Assembly: GCF_015209595.1 (NCBI RefSeq)
Contig: NZ_JADEYS010000019.1
Span: 37,614 to 101,613 of the forward strand
DNA: 64,000 nucleotides
Origin: Pontibacterium sinense
Lineage (GTDB): Bacteria > Pseudomonadota > Gammaproteobacteria > Pseudomonadales > Balneatricaceae
Direction of reading: 5' to 3'
The translations under genes and the position numbers were made by a program. Shown piece by piece: positions 41,654 to 50,027 of this stretch. Every line of letters begins with the position of its first letter. Position 1 is the first letter of the stretch. Below the pieces are notes generated by a model. That model ran no database searches. It worked only from the letters and a program-made list of their open reading frames with translations, and had not been told where the DNA came from.

Positions 41654-42085
41654 CTAGCATTTGAGCAACATAACCGAGCAAGTGACCCGCTCCACGACTC
41701 TTGCAGATACAGACCCGAGCAGGAACTCATCCACTCGGGAGCGATGATGGGCCGACATCAGCACCAGATCGATTTCTTTTTTCCTGACGTACTCGACAAT
41801 CAGCTCTGCCGGTGAGTCTTCATAGACTTTGAGTACCGGTTTGGCATCGTCAGGCAGTTCAGACAAGGCAAATTTTTTAAATTTATGCGCCACCTCATTG
41901 ACCGCTTTCTGGTGCTCGCTTTCGCTAAAAAAAGACGCCACAAAGGAGTTACTGAAACCCGGCACTACCGTTATCAGGTGCAACTCAGCATCGTTTTCCC
42001 GCACTTCACGCAGAGCCAGCTGCAACGCCTGACGGATAAATTCCGGTTCAGTCAGATCTACCGGGACTAGTACTTTCTTGAACAT
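41654..42085 (-). CDS. universal stress protein linked to the TRAP transporter
   Basis: 143 aa, UspA fold: MFKKVLVPVDLTEPEFIRQA, then DLVLMSAHHRSRVDEFLLGS and VSARVVERVTCSVMLLK. The usual ATP motif G-x2-G-x9-G(S/T) is only partly kept: the first two glycines are replaced (HHRSR) while the final GS remains. It is last in the leftward TAXI-TRAP-uspA operon. UspA partners of TRAP systems, such as TeaD of the ectoine transporter, are known; a regulatory role here is inferred. Confidence 0.87.
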   Translation of the reverse strand: MFKKVLVPVDLTEPEFIRQALQLALREVRENDAELHLITVVPGFSNSFVASFFSESEHQKAVNEVAHKFKKFALSELPDDAKPVLKVYEDSPAELIVEYVRKKEIDLVLMSAHHRSRVDEFLLGSVSARVVERVTCSVMLLKC

Positions 42086-42138
42086 ATCTTGTGCCTCGAG
42101 AGTAGCCCGGCTGGAATCCAGCCGGGTATGTAAGCGTC

Positions 42139-44772
42139 TTAGCTTACGTAGTCAACAGGTAGCCGGCTGTGGCTGCACCTCTGAACTTTTCGACGTCGAC
42201 GCTGAACCATCACCAGTAGCGCCAACAGTGTCAGCGTCGGGATATAGATCAGCTGTTTTGGTGGCTGTGCCTGAGGGATCTCAACAGCAACAACAATCTG
42301 ATCAAACGCCAGTCCAGCCTTTTCAGCCGGGCTGTCAAAGCCGATATAATCGATCACTGTATTGCCATTATTCGACAGCAGCTCAACCCCTGTGGCGGCC
42401 ATACGATCTGCACCGCTGGTGCCCTCACCGAGTTCCAGCTTGACCAGGAAGGAGCGGTGATTACCGACATCATCTTCACCATCAATCCAGAAGCGCAGTT
42501 CGGTACCGGCAGCCAAGCTATCGGCAACCTGAACCAACTCGGTTGGCGCAACCTGCTGATGCGGCTCAACGATACGGTCCATCCAGAAGCCCGGGCGGAA
42601 CAATGAGAACGCGATCAGTAACATCAGCGCCGTCTCGTACCAGCGATTGCGGGTCATGAAGTAGCCCTGGGTAGCTGCGGTGAATACCAGAATGGCAACC
42701 GTGGCGATAATGAATACCTGAATCCCCTCCAGCCAGCTGACACTGATCAGCAGCAAATCAGTATTGAAGATAAACAGGAATGGCAGTACCGCCGTACGCA
42801 AACTGTAAGCAAAGGCAACGAAACCGGTACGGATAGGATCACCACCGGAAACCGCAGCCGCAGCGAATGACGCAAGACCCACCGGCGGAGTAACATCAGC
42901 CATAATTCCAAAATAAAATACAAACAGGTGTACCGCGATCAGCGGCACAATAAGGCCGGACTCCTGTCCCAGTGAAACCACTACCGGAGCAAGCAACGAA
43001 GACACTACGATATAGTTCGCAGTAGTTGGCAGCCCCATGCCTAGAATCAAACTAAGCACTGCGGTCAGCATCAGCATCAGAAGCAGGTTACCCATTGACA
43101 GAATCTCTACCAGATCTGCCAATACAGAGCCAACACCAGTCTGGGAAACCGCACCGACAATAATACCAGCGGTCGCTGTGGCGATACCGATACCGATCAT
43201 ATTACGGGCACCAACAATCAGGCCATCGACCAGCTCACTTGCGCCCTGACGCAGCCGGGCCGCGATATCACCCTGATCACGGAAGTAGGCCAGTAACGGA
43301 CGCTGGGTTACCAGAATAATAAGCATCAACACGGTCGCCCAGAATGCAGACAGACCCGGCGATAGCCGTTCGATCATCAGGCACCACACCAGTACTACAA
43401 CCGGCAGTAAAAAGTGCAGACCTGACTTAACCGTCGGCCCTACTTCCGGTAGCTTAATCATCGGCGAGTTAGGATCATCCAGTTCAAGGTCAGGTACTTT
43501 TGCTGCAAAGCGAATCAGGTATAAATACACCAGTGCCAGCAACGCCGAGATAACCAGTCCGGCATACGCGCCAAATACAGGCTTGATCCAGCCGATACCG
43601 AAGTAGACCCCGGCGGCGATCGCCGCAGTCACCAGGAAGCCAGTGAGCATGCCGATCAGGCGCATCTGCCACGGTTTAACAGCAGAACGGCGTGGCAGCC
43701 CCTGCATATCCAGCTTCAGCGCTTCCAGATGCACGATATACACCAGTGCAATGTAGGAGATCAGTGCTGGCAGGAAAGCGTGGGTAATCACTTCAACGTA
43801 TGAGATGCCAACGTATTCCACCATCAGGAAAGCCGCAGCACCCATAACCGGCGGCATGATCTGGCCATTTACCGAAGACGCCACTTCAACCGCACCAGCC
43901 TTCTCAGATGAGAATCCGACGCGCTTCATCATTGGAATAGTAAAGGTTCCGGTAGTCACCACGTTGGCGATAGAAGAACCCGAAATCAGACCGGTCAGGC
44001 CGGAAGAAACTACAGCAGCCTTAGCCGGACCGCCGCGCATATGCCCCAGCAGGGAGAACGCAACCTGGATAAAATAGTTACCGGCACCGGCTTTATCCAG
44101 CAGCGCGCCAAAGAGTACAAAGAGGAATACAAAGTTTGAAGAAACGCCAAGCGCTATACCAAAAACGCCTTCGGTGGTCAGCCACTGATGGTTAACAAGC
44201 TCTTTTAGTGTGATGCCTTTATGCGCAATAATCTCCGGCATATAAGGACCGGCCAGCGAATAGGTCAAAAACACAATCGCGACGATCATCAGCGGAGGTC
44301 CCAGAGTTCGCCGAGCCGCTTCCAGTAATAGAAGGATACCAACCACAGAAACCACCAGGTCCTGCATATTCGGCAAGCTCGGACGATCAACCAACTGCTC
44401 ATAAAACAGGAAAATATAAGATGCGCTAAACGCGCCAAGGAGACAAAGTACAATATCCCTCGACGGGATATGATGGCGTGGCGAATGGGTTAGTGCGGGA
44501 TAAGCGGTAAATGCCAGAAAAGTGGCAAATCCGAGATGGATGGCGCGCACTTCAGTGTCGTTGAAAATACCAAAGCTGCCGATTACCGGCCAGTCATAGA
44601 ATGGCAGAGGCGATGCGATCCACAGCTGAAACAGCGACCACAATAGCGCCGCAGCCAGTAATACCTTGCCCTGCCAACCTTCAGGAATGCGGGCACCGGT
44701 ATCGGTAGCAGCCACCATGTCCTGGAGTTCTTTTTCGTCGGCCTCGGCCTGTCTGCTATGCATATTCATCAT
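42139..44772 (-). CDS. TRAP transporter fused permease (DctQ-DctM, TAXI type)
   Basis: 877-aa inner-membrane permease in which the small and large TRAP subunits are fused. About four N-terminal helices precede the large module with GALLDKAGAGNYFIQVAFSLLGHMRGGPAKAAVVSSGLTG and the repeat GLPTTANYIVVSSLLAPV. The C-terminus carries a DUF3394-like tail with a PDZ-like stretch (NTVIDYIGFDSPAEKAGLAFDQIVVAVE) and a final membrane helix before RRRRK. The start is ATG at 44772, six bases after GGAG. It works with the TAXI binding protein upstream; the substrate is unknown. Confidence 0.92.
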   Translation of the reverse strand: MMNMHSRQAEADEKELQDMVAATDTGARIPEGWQGKVLLAAALLWSLFQLWIASPLPFYDWPVIGSFGIFNDTEVRAIHLGFATFLAFTAYPALTHSPRHHIPSRDIVLCLLGAFSASYIFLFYEQLVDRPSLPNMQDLVVSVVGILLLLEAARRTLGPPLMIVAIVFLTYSLAGPYMPEIIAHKGITLKELVNHQWLTTEGVFGIALGVSSNFVFLFVLFGALLDKAGAGNYFIQVAFSLLGHMRGGPAKAAVVSSGLTGLISGSSIANVVTTGTFTIPMMKRVGFSSEKAGAVEVASSVNGQIMPPVMGAAAFLMVEYVGISYVEVITHAFLPALISYIALVYIVHLEALKLDMQGLPRRSAVKPWQMRLIGMLTGFLVTAAIAAGVYFGIGWIKPVFGAYAGLVISALLALVYLYLIRFAAKVPDLELDDPNSPMIKLPEVGPTVKSGLHFLLPVVVLVWCLMIERLSPGLSAFWATVLMLIILVTQRPLLAYFRDQGDIAARLRQGASELVDGLIVGARNMIGIGIATATAGIIVGAVSQTGVGSVLADLVEILSMGNLLLMLMLTAVLSLILGMGLPTTANYIVVSSLLAPVVVSLGQESGLIVPLIAVHLFVFYFGIMADVTPPVGLASFAAAAVSGGDPIRTGFVAFAYSLRTAVLPFLFIFNTDLLLISVSWLEGIQVFIIATVAILVFTAATQGYFMTRNRWYETALMLLIAFSLFRPGFWMDRIVEPHQQVAPTELVQVADSLAAGTELRFWIDGEDDVGNHRSFLVKLELGEGTSGADRMAATGVELLSNNGNTVIDYIGFDSPAEKAGLAFDQIVVAVEIPQAQPPKQLIYIPTLTLLALLVMVQRRRRKVQRCSHSRLPVDYVS

Positions 44773-44823
44773 ATCAGCTCCAAAAAACAAGAATAGAAAA
44801 AGAGCCCCCGGAACAGCCATCAG

Positions 44824-44851
44824 GGTATTTAATACCTATATATTAAATACC
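44824..44851. repeat. inverted repeat before the fused permease
   Basis: A perfect 10-bp inverted repeat, GGTATTTAAT and ATTAAATACC, around an eight-base loop, between the binding-protein and permease genes. Confidence 0.6.
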
Positions 44852-44880
44852 TTGGGTGCTAACTGATCCGCGGCCTCTGG

Positions 44881-44896
44881 AGGGGGTTAACCCCCT
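44881..44896. terminator. GC palindrome between binding-protein and permease genes
   Basis: AGGGGGTTAACCCCCT, a perfect palindrome 22 bp after the TAXI stop. It is probably an RNA-stabilising or partial-termination hairpin that keeps the binding-protein message higher than that of the permease. Confidence 0.45.
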
Positions 44897-44917
44897 ATAC
44901 AGGACTCAATGTATGAT

Positions 44918-45907
44918 TTACATCCAGCCTTGTTCTTTGTAGTAACGAACCGCACCTTCGTGCAATGGTGCAGACAGGCCGTTGGAGATCATCTGCTTTG
45001 GGTTCAAGTTGGCAAATGCCGGGTGCAGACGCTTGAAGCGATCTAAGTTATCGAATACCGCTTTCACAACTTGGTAAACAGTATCAGCATCAACGTTGGC
45101 TGTAGTTACCATGGTCGCAGCATTACCAAAGGTCACTATATCTTTATCAGTTCCTTTATAAGTACCGCCTTTAATCTTCGCCTCAGCATAGAAATCATTC
45201 TCTGCGATAAGCTTGTCGATTACTGTGCCTGTTACAGGAATCACTTTCGCATTACAGGAAGTGGTCGCTTCCTTGATCGCACCAGATGGGTGGCCAACCG
45301 CATAGATCATCGCATCAATCTTGTTATCACACAGTGCCTGAGCCTGCTCAGACGCTTTAAGCTCAGCGGCCAGCTTGAAAGTATCTTGGGTCCAGCCTTT
45401 CTCGGTCATGATTACCTCCATGGTACCGCGAGTACCGGAACCTGGGTTGGTCATGTTTACACGCTTACCAGCTAGGTCATCGAAAGACTCAATACCTGAG
45501 TCTGCACGGGCCACTACAGTGAAAGGCTCGTTGTGTACAGCGAACATTGCGCGCAGATCTTCAAACTTACCTTGAGAAACAAAAGTATCGTGCTTAGCAC
45601 CGTTCAGAGCGTGGTATTGCCAGTCAGATTGAGCCAGTCCCATATCCTGCTGACCCTGACGGACCGCATTGATGTTCGCTATGGAACCACCAGTAGAAGG
45701 TGCAGTGCACTTGATGCCATGATCTTTAGTTTCACGGTTTATTAGACGACAAATGGACTGGCCAACAACGTAATACACGCCTGTTTGACCACCTGTACCG
45801 ATGGTTACATAGGACTGTTCTGCGCTTGCAGTGGTTGCGGAGAAAGCAGTAGTCAGACCGACCACCGTTGAAAGTAGGGTAATCGTAAGCTTGTTCTTAA
45901 GAGACAT
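44918..45907 (-). CDS. TAXI family TRAP transporter solute-binding protein
   Basis: 329 aa, with a signal peptide (MSLKNKLTITLLSTVVGLTT to ASA). The mature protein opens with YVTIGTGGQTGVYYVVGQSI, the TAXI signature, then GGSIANINAVRQGQQDMGLAQSD and VNMTNPGSGTRGTMEVIM. The periplasmic receptor delivers its ligand (glutamate-like, 2-oxoacid or other) to the fused permease. The start is ATG at 45907 with AAGG upstream. It would originally have diverged from the LysR gene that is now a pseudogene, so its control may be relaxed. Confidence 0.92.
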   Translation of the reverse strand: MSLKNKLTITLLSTVVGLTTAFSATTASAEQSYVTIGTGGQTGVYYVVGQSICRLINRETKDHGIKCTAPSTGGSIANINAVRQGQQDMGLAQSDWQYHALNGAKHDTFVSQGKFEDLRAMFAVHNEPFTVVARADSGIESFDDLAGKRVNMTNPGSGTRGTMEVIMTEKGWTQDTFKLAAELKASEQAQALCDNKIDAMIYAVGHPSGAIKEATTSCNAKVIPVTGTVIDKLIAENDFYAEAKIKGGTYKGTDKDIVTFGNAATMVTTANVDADTVYQVVKAVFDNLDRFKRLHPAFANLNPKQMISNGLSAPLHEGAVRYYKEQGWM

Positions 45908-46005
45908 AGGAGGCCTTTTATAGTTATTGGAAGACCTTACGAACTCTAGCCTCTGCACTGCAAAACAAATACCATGTTTTTTTTGATCTAAGCGTAAGTA
46001 AAACT

Positions 46006-46250
46006 TATGGAGATTGGTTTGTTGGTAAGCCTTGTTGCTGTCGTAGACGAAGGCTCTATTGCAGGGGCTGCCCGGCTCAGATGATTACTCCGGGCGCACT
46101 TAGTCAACGCATCCAAGCGCGATAGAGAGAGTTTAACTGCATGCGGCTTAGTCGTGCAGGTGGGACTATAACACTTACAGATGCCCCGAACGGCACAGCC
46201 AATTTCCGATTTCAGGTCTCAAGGATGGTACCCCAAGCGCGAATCACTAC
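46006..46250 (+). pseudogene. decayed LysR regulator gene (paralogue of 40553-41422)
   Basis: Translation from 46006 gives LVSLVAVVDEGSIAGAAR, nearly identical to the N-terminus of the LysR gene at 40553. A one-base deletion then moves the frame to QMITPGALSQRIQAR, followed by a TAG where the intact copy has a Glu codon. A later stretch (ATGGTACCCCAAGCG) matches the intact gene further on, with the intervening part deleted. The effector domain is gone. The right limit is approximate. It lies divergent to the TAXI gene, as the intact copy lies divergent to RidA. Confidence 0.85.
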
Positions 46251-46305
46251 AATTTTCTTGAATGCATTTAGCACAGCTTCAACTTTGAAACTAAGGTTCA
46301 TGTCT

Positions 46306-46313
46306 GCTTTCTG
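46306..46313. repeat. target site duplication, left copy
   Basis: GCTTTCTG directly before the IS; the identical eight bases follow the IS at 47619-47626. Confidence 0.9.
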
Positions 46314-47618
46314 GACCCTGTAAGTAATTCTGTGTAACTGCCAGGGTTAAATGTAATCCGTTAAACGGTCTTCAAACTCGATCATAAATCTATTCAGGGC
46401 GGCCTTCCAGTTTCTGATGGGCATCGTCCATTTTTTGGAAGCATCCTGAACCGCCAGATAGATCACTTTTCGTGCTGAGTCATCCGTTGGAAATAGCTTC
46501 CGCTTTTTAATCGCCTTACGGATAACGCTGTTCAATGATTCAATGGCATTCGTTGTATAAATAGCCTTGCGTATGTCCTGCGGGTAGTTGAACAGAGTAT
46601 TCAGATTCTCCCAGTGTGTACGCCATGAACGACTGATTTGGGGATACTTATCGTCCCAGCGTTCTGAGAACTGCTCCAGCGCATGCAGTGCTTCCTCTTC
46701 AGTGACGGATTGATAGATCTGCTTGAGATCGCTGGTAACGGCCTTGTAGTCCTTCCAAGGGACATACTTAACCGAGTTGCGAATCATGTGAACGATACAG
46801 AGCTGGACCTGCGTCTTGGGGAGCGCTGTATTGATCGCATCGGGAAAGCCTTTTAGACCGTCGACACAAGCGATCAGGATGACTTTAACGCCTCGATTCT
46901 GAAGCTCTGTGAGTACGTTTAGCCAGAACTTGGCACCCTCATTTTCAGAGAGCCACAGGCCCAGTAATTCCTTATGGCCTTCAAGGTTAACCCCCAAGGC
47001 CAGGTAAACAGCCTTGTTGATGACCTGTTTGTCCTGCCGGATTTTAACGACGATACAGTCCAGATAAACAATCGGATACACCTCATCCAGAGGTCGTGAC
47101 TGCCATTCGACCACCTGTTCCAGTACGGCGTCCGTGACCTTGGATATGAGGCTGGCAGAGACATCAGCATCGTACATTTCTTTGAAGGTAGCGACGATCT
47201 CGCGGGTAGTCATCCCCTTGGCGTACAAACTTAGAATCTTGTCATCCATTGACGTGAAACGTGTCTGCTGTTTTTAACTAACTTCGGCTCAAAGCTGCCA
47301 TCCCGATCCCGCGGGGCATCAATCTCGAACTGTCCATCTTCGGTACGTAAGGTCTTGCTGGAATAGCCATTACGGCTGTTATCAGAGGGGCTTTTACCAT
47401 GTCTGTCGTAACCCAGATGTTCATCCAGTTCAGCATTGAGGGCCGTTTCGACGGTGACTTTGGTTATCATGCGCCGAAAGTCATTGAGATCACTTTCGGT
47501 TTTGATGCTTTTATCTGCTTCGCGAGCGAAGGCTTCGAGTTGTTTCTTGTCCATGTTGCCTATCCTTAGCCATTTCTGGCTCTATGATAGGCAGTTACAC
47601 AATTCTATGTACAGGGTC
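46314..47618. mobile_element. IS256-family insertion sequence (1305 bp)
   Basis: The ends are imperfect inverted repeats of about 29 bp: the left begins GACCCTGTAAGTAATTCTG and the right, read inward, GACCCTGTACATAGAATTG; both continue to TGTAACTGCC. An exact 8-bp target duplication (GCTTTCTG) flanks it, the size expected for IS256. It carries one transposase gene, broken by a frameshift. It inserted inside the first inverted end of the 84-bp repeat element E2. Confidence 0.93.
46347..47554 (-). pseudogene. IS256-family transposase, frameshifted
   Basis: The first 107-residue frame (47231-47554, MDKKQLEAFAREADKSIKTE) and the second frame (46347-47249, from SMDDKILSLYAKGMTTREIV) together make one roughly 400-residue mutator-type transposase. 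The second part has the DDE elements (VYLDCIVVKIR, VILIACVDGLKGF) and the C-terminal TTNAIESLNSVIRKA. The break lies at an A-run (T-run at 47271-47275): five A where six would join the frames into LVKKQQTRFTSMDDK. The run does not form a convincing slippery heptamer, so loss of function is more likely than programmed frameshifting. Confidence 0.88.
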
Positions 47619-47740
47619 GCTTTCTGGGGTTTGTGAGGATACGGAAGTACCCTAGTGACTCGAACGTTATGTCGCCTAAGGGTCGAGAGCGGACATTGGC
47701 TGTAGTTTGAGTGATAGTGGTGCGAATTACGTGAAATCAA

Positions 47741-47763
47741 AACTGGGGCTAAACGCCCCAGTT
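47741..47763. repeat. AACTGGGGC hairpin in the right island edge
   Basis: A perfect 9-bp inverted repeat AACTGGGGC and GCCCCAGTT with loop TAAAC. It mirrors the ACTGGG hairpin at 38431 in the left edge. Confidence 0.65.
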
Positions 47764-47791
47764 AGATCTCCTCGAAGGAAAGTCAGCCCGC

Positions 47792-47832
47792 AACAACACG
47801 AAAGCGTAATGGCTTGCTTCAAGGCCCTTTTT
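47792..47832. repeat. right copy of the island-flanking inverted repeat
   Basis: The 24-bp box (47792-47815) and the 12-bp AAGGCCCTTTTT (47821-47832) are exact reverse complements of the blocks at 38351-38393. With the GGCTTG/CAAGGCC arms they form a terminator-like hairpin. It lies just past the DUF1513 gene stop. Confidence 0.8.
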
Positions 47833-47854
47833 GTGATTCCCGCGCAGTATCGAT

Positions 47855-48961
47855 TCAAACGCTGATCATGTGATTATCCCAGGCGATCGGCTGCCTTAGG
47901 AGCAGCGGGATACGCTGTTTTTTGCCTTGGGTCAGATCGTAGCGGTACAGTCGCCCCAGTCCGCTGGAAATCAGAAACTCACCGGTCGCCTCGGTTGCGG
48001 CCAGACCGCAGCCGTCCCGGGTTTTGCACTGGTCGATAAACGTATCTGTATAGCTATCCCAGAATGTGACCAGGTCCCCCCGTGGTGAGGATATCGCGAC
48101 GTACCGTCCGCTGGCGTCAAAGCGTGCGCTGCCACAGTATTGTTTCATCGCCCGGTTGATTGCATCAGGTGCACGCAGGGGCTGAATGACTTGGCCGCGA
48201 CGATGTAACGCCACCAAAGGCACATCATCGTACTTAGGACCCTGATACTGTAACGCAATTGCTACAGTGCCCGTGTCGTTGACATCCAGATGCCGGATGC
48301 TGAGCTGATGCATGTTCGGTGGTAGGGTGACCTGCTCCAGCAGGGTGCCGCTTGTGAGATCAATATAGGCCAGTGAGGGCTGCATGCTGTCCAGATTCAG
48401 TTTATCCCGACCCTTGTCTGGATGGGTCAGGATCCCGCCGTTGGCGACAACCAGCGTGTTATCGTCGCTCAACAGTGCCAGCTCATGCGGACCAACCCCG
48501 TAAGATGGATGGTCTGCGACGATGTTGAACTGCTGCTGACAATCTCGCACGACGATCCGGCCACTGCCATCGCTGATCTGGTTTTCCGTACTGATCAGGT
48601 AACGTCCGTTACGACTGAAAATGGCATGACCGTAGAAGTGACGATCAGGAGCGGATTCAACGCGGTGCAGCAACGTATTCTGACGATAATCCAGCACATC
48701 GATATAGGTACCGGGGCGACGTGCCACTGCCGCCAGCCACGTCTCAGATGGATGGGCCGCGACGTGATGTGCACGCGACAATAAAGGATGACTCAGTAAC
48801 TCCTGACCCTGATCGCTGACCAGTTGCAGGTAGTGCTGCCCCTGATTGTCGGTGGCCGCAGATGCAAAAAGTGGTTGTCCCGGTGACTGACGGGCTAAAA
48901 GCGCAGGACTCACCAGCGCTCCCGTCATCAGTAAGCTGAACTGACGGCGATTAATCCCCAT
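47855..48961 (-). CDS. DUF1513 domain protein, Tat-type signal
   Basis: 368 aa. The N-terminus INRRQFSLLMTGALVSPALLA is a twin-arginine-like export signal. The mature part is a predicted beta-propeller of the DUF1513 family (HHVAAHPSETWLAAVARRPG, FYGHAIFSRNGRYLISTEN, VGPHELALLSDDNTLVVANGG). It is last in a four-gene iron-associated operon and overlaps the preceding imelysin gene by 11 bp. The biochemical function is unknown. Confidence 0.85.
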   Translation of the reverse strand: MGINRRQFSLLMTGALVSPALLARQSPGQPLFASAATDNQGQHYLQLVSDQGQELLSHPLLSRAHHVAAHPSETWLAAVARRPGTYIDVLDYRQNTLLHRVESAPDRHFYGHAIFSRNGRYLISTENQISDGSGRIVVRDCQQQFNIVADHPSYGVGPHELALLSDDNTLVVANGGILTHPDKGRDKLNLDSMQPSLAYIDLTSGTLLEQVTLPPNMHQLSIRHLDVNDTGTVAIALQYQGPKYDDVPLVALHRRGQVIQPLRAPDAINRAMKQYCGSARFDASGRYVAISSPRGDLVTFWDSYTDTFIDQCKTRDGCGLAATEATGEFLISSGLGRLYRYDLTQGKKQRIPLLLRQPIAWDNHMISV

Positions 48962-50027
48962 CGCGACTGTTGAACCCCAGTTGAATTTCGAGAACCTGCA
49001 TTGCTTGTTCCAATTCGACGTGCAATATCTTCATCTGATCTGAAATAGCTCGCAATTGCTGATGACCTTTTGGATCTTTGACCGCGTCGAATAGCGGTTT
49101 TTCGATGGCTGCCAACTGCTGATCCAGTTCGCTGAAGTGGCTATCAATGGTCTGTGCCAGAGCCCCCTGTCCTTCAGCCTGCAGCAAGGCTTTCACGCTG
49201 CTGGTGTCACTGCCGCGGTAGAGCTCCGCCAACGCGGCGAGGTTGATTCTGATATTGCGCAGGGAACGTTCACTGCGCCAGGACTCTGAACGGCGCGGTT
49301 TCGCTTTCTGGGCAGACTTGTGTAACGGGCGTAGCAGCTTCAGGTCACGGATGACTTCGACTGGCTCGACCAGCGCTTTCATCAGCTCGGTGGATGCTTC
49401 GATGCTGTCTTCGTAGTAATCGCTGCCGTCGGGCGCGCTGTTGATGCGGGGTAACTGTTGAGATGCCCACTCCTGCGCAATCTCATCACTCATGAGGTTG
49501 ACGTTGGTCGCGATCGCATGGGCCAGCTGGCACCCGTAGGGGCTGAGCGGCTTATCGCTGAACAGCAAGCGTTCCAGTGCCGGCAGGCCTTTGACTGCGA
49601 TGCTGGCACCACGGAAGTAATCGGCATTTAAGCTGTTCTCATCTTCGGCGCTCAGCAAGGCGTTCAGCTGTTTGCTGGTGAGGTTTTTCTTGTCAGGCCA
49701 GAATTGCAGGCTGAAGTTACGCATCAAAAACTCGACCGGACCAAACTGAATATGCTGAATCCCCTGCCAGGCATCCATGGTCTGGTGAAAAGCACTGCGG
49801 CTGGCGTTGAGCTGAGCCTCTCCGGGTTGCTGGCACAAGCTGGCAGTAGCCAGCTTCAACTGCTCGCTGCTGGACGCAAGCGATTGATAACGTGGCAGAA
49901 CATGTTGCTGGCTCAGCTGGACGTTGAGCGTTTGCCATTGGCCAGCCTCAGGTGCTGCGCTAACTGACTGACTCAAAAGCAGCGCGGCGGGTAAAAACAG
50001 GGATAAAACGACAGATCGCTTATACAT
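48951..50027 (-). CDS. imelysin family protein (second copy)
   Basis: 358 aa, with a signal peptide MYKRSVVLSLFLPAALLLSQ to VSA. The body is an imelysin-like helical domain (AFHQTMDAWQGIQHIQFGPVEFL, then VKGLPALERLLF). The family motif GxHxxE appears as GLPALE, with the His replaced, so metal binding at that site is doubtful. The start overlaps the oxidoreductase stop by one base. The neighbouring imelysin at 51578 retains the motif. Confidence 0.82.
   Translation of the reverse strand: MYKRSVVLSLFLPAALLLSQSVSAAPEAGQWQTLNVQLSQQHVLPRYQSLASSSEQLKLATASLCQQPGEAQLNASRSAFHQTMDAWQGIQHIQFGPVEFLMRNFSLQFWPDKKNLTSKQLNALLSAEDENSLNADYFRGASIAVKGLPALERLLFSDKPLSPYGCQLAHAIATNVNLMSDEIAQEWASQQLPRINSAPDGSDYYEDSIEASTELMKALVEPVEVIRDLKLLRPLHKSAQKAKPRRSESWRSERSLRNIRINLAALAELYRGSDTSSVKALLQAEGQGALAQTIDSHFSELDQQLAAIEKPLFDAVKDPKGHQQLRAISDQMKILHVELEQAMQVLEIQLGFNSRDGD

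Larger units (their letters stand above)
46300..47696. repeat. element E2 (84 bp) split by the IS
   Basis: The inverted ends ATGTCTGCTTTC (46300-46311) and GAGAGCGGACAT (47685-47696) lie on the two sides of the IS. Removing the IS and one target copy leaves 84 bp, against 85 bp for E1 at 38491. Read in reverse, its first part shares a spaced match with E1 (about 14 of 26 bases after the end repeat). Confidence 0.6.

Noticed and set aside
47262..47280. Programmed frameshift in the IS256 transposase
   Set aside because: The A-run is preceded by T and does not make a standard slippery heptamer; adding one base restores the family sequence, so a deletion is simpler.
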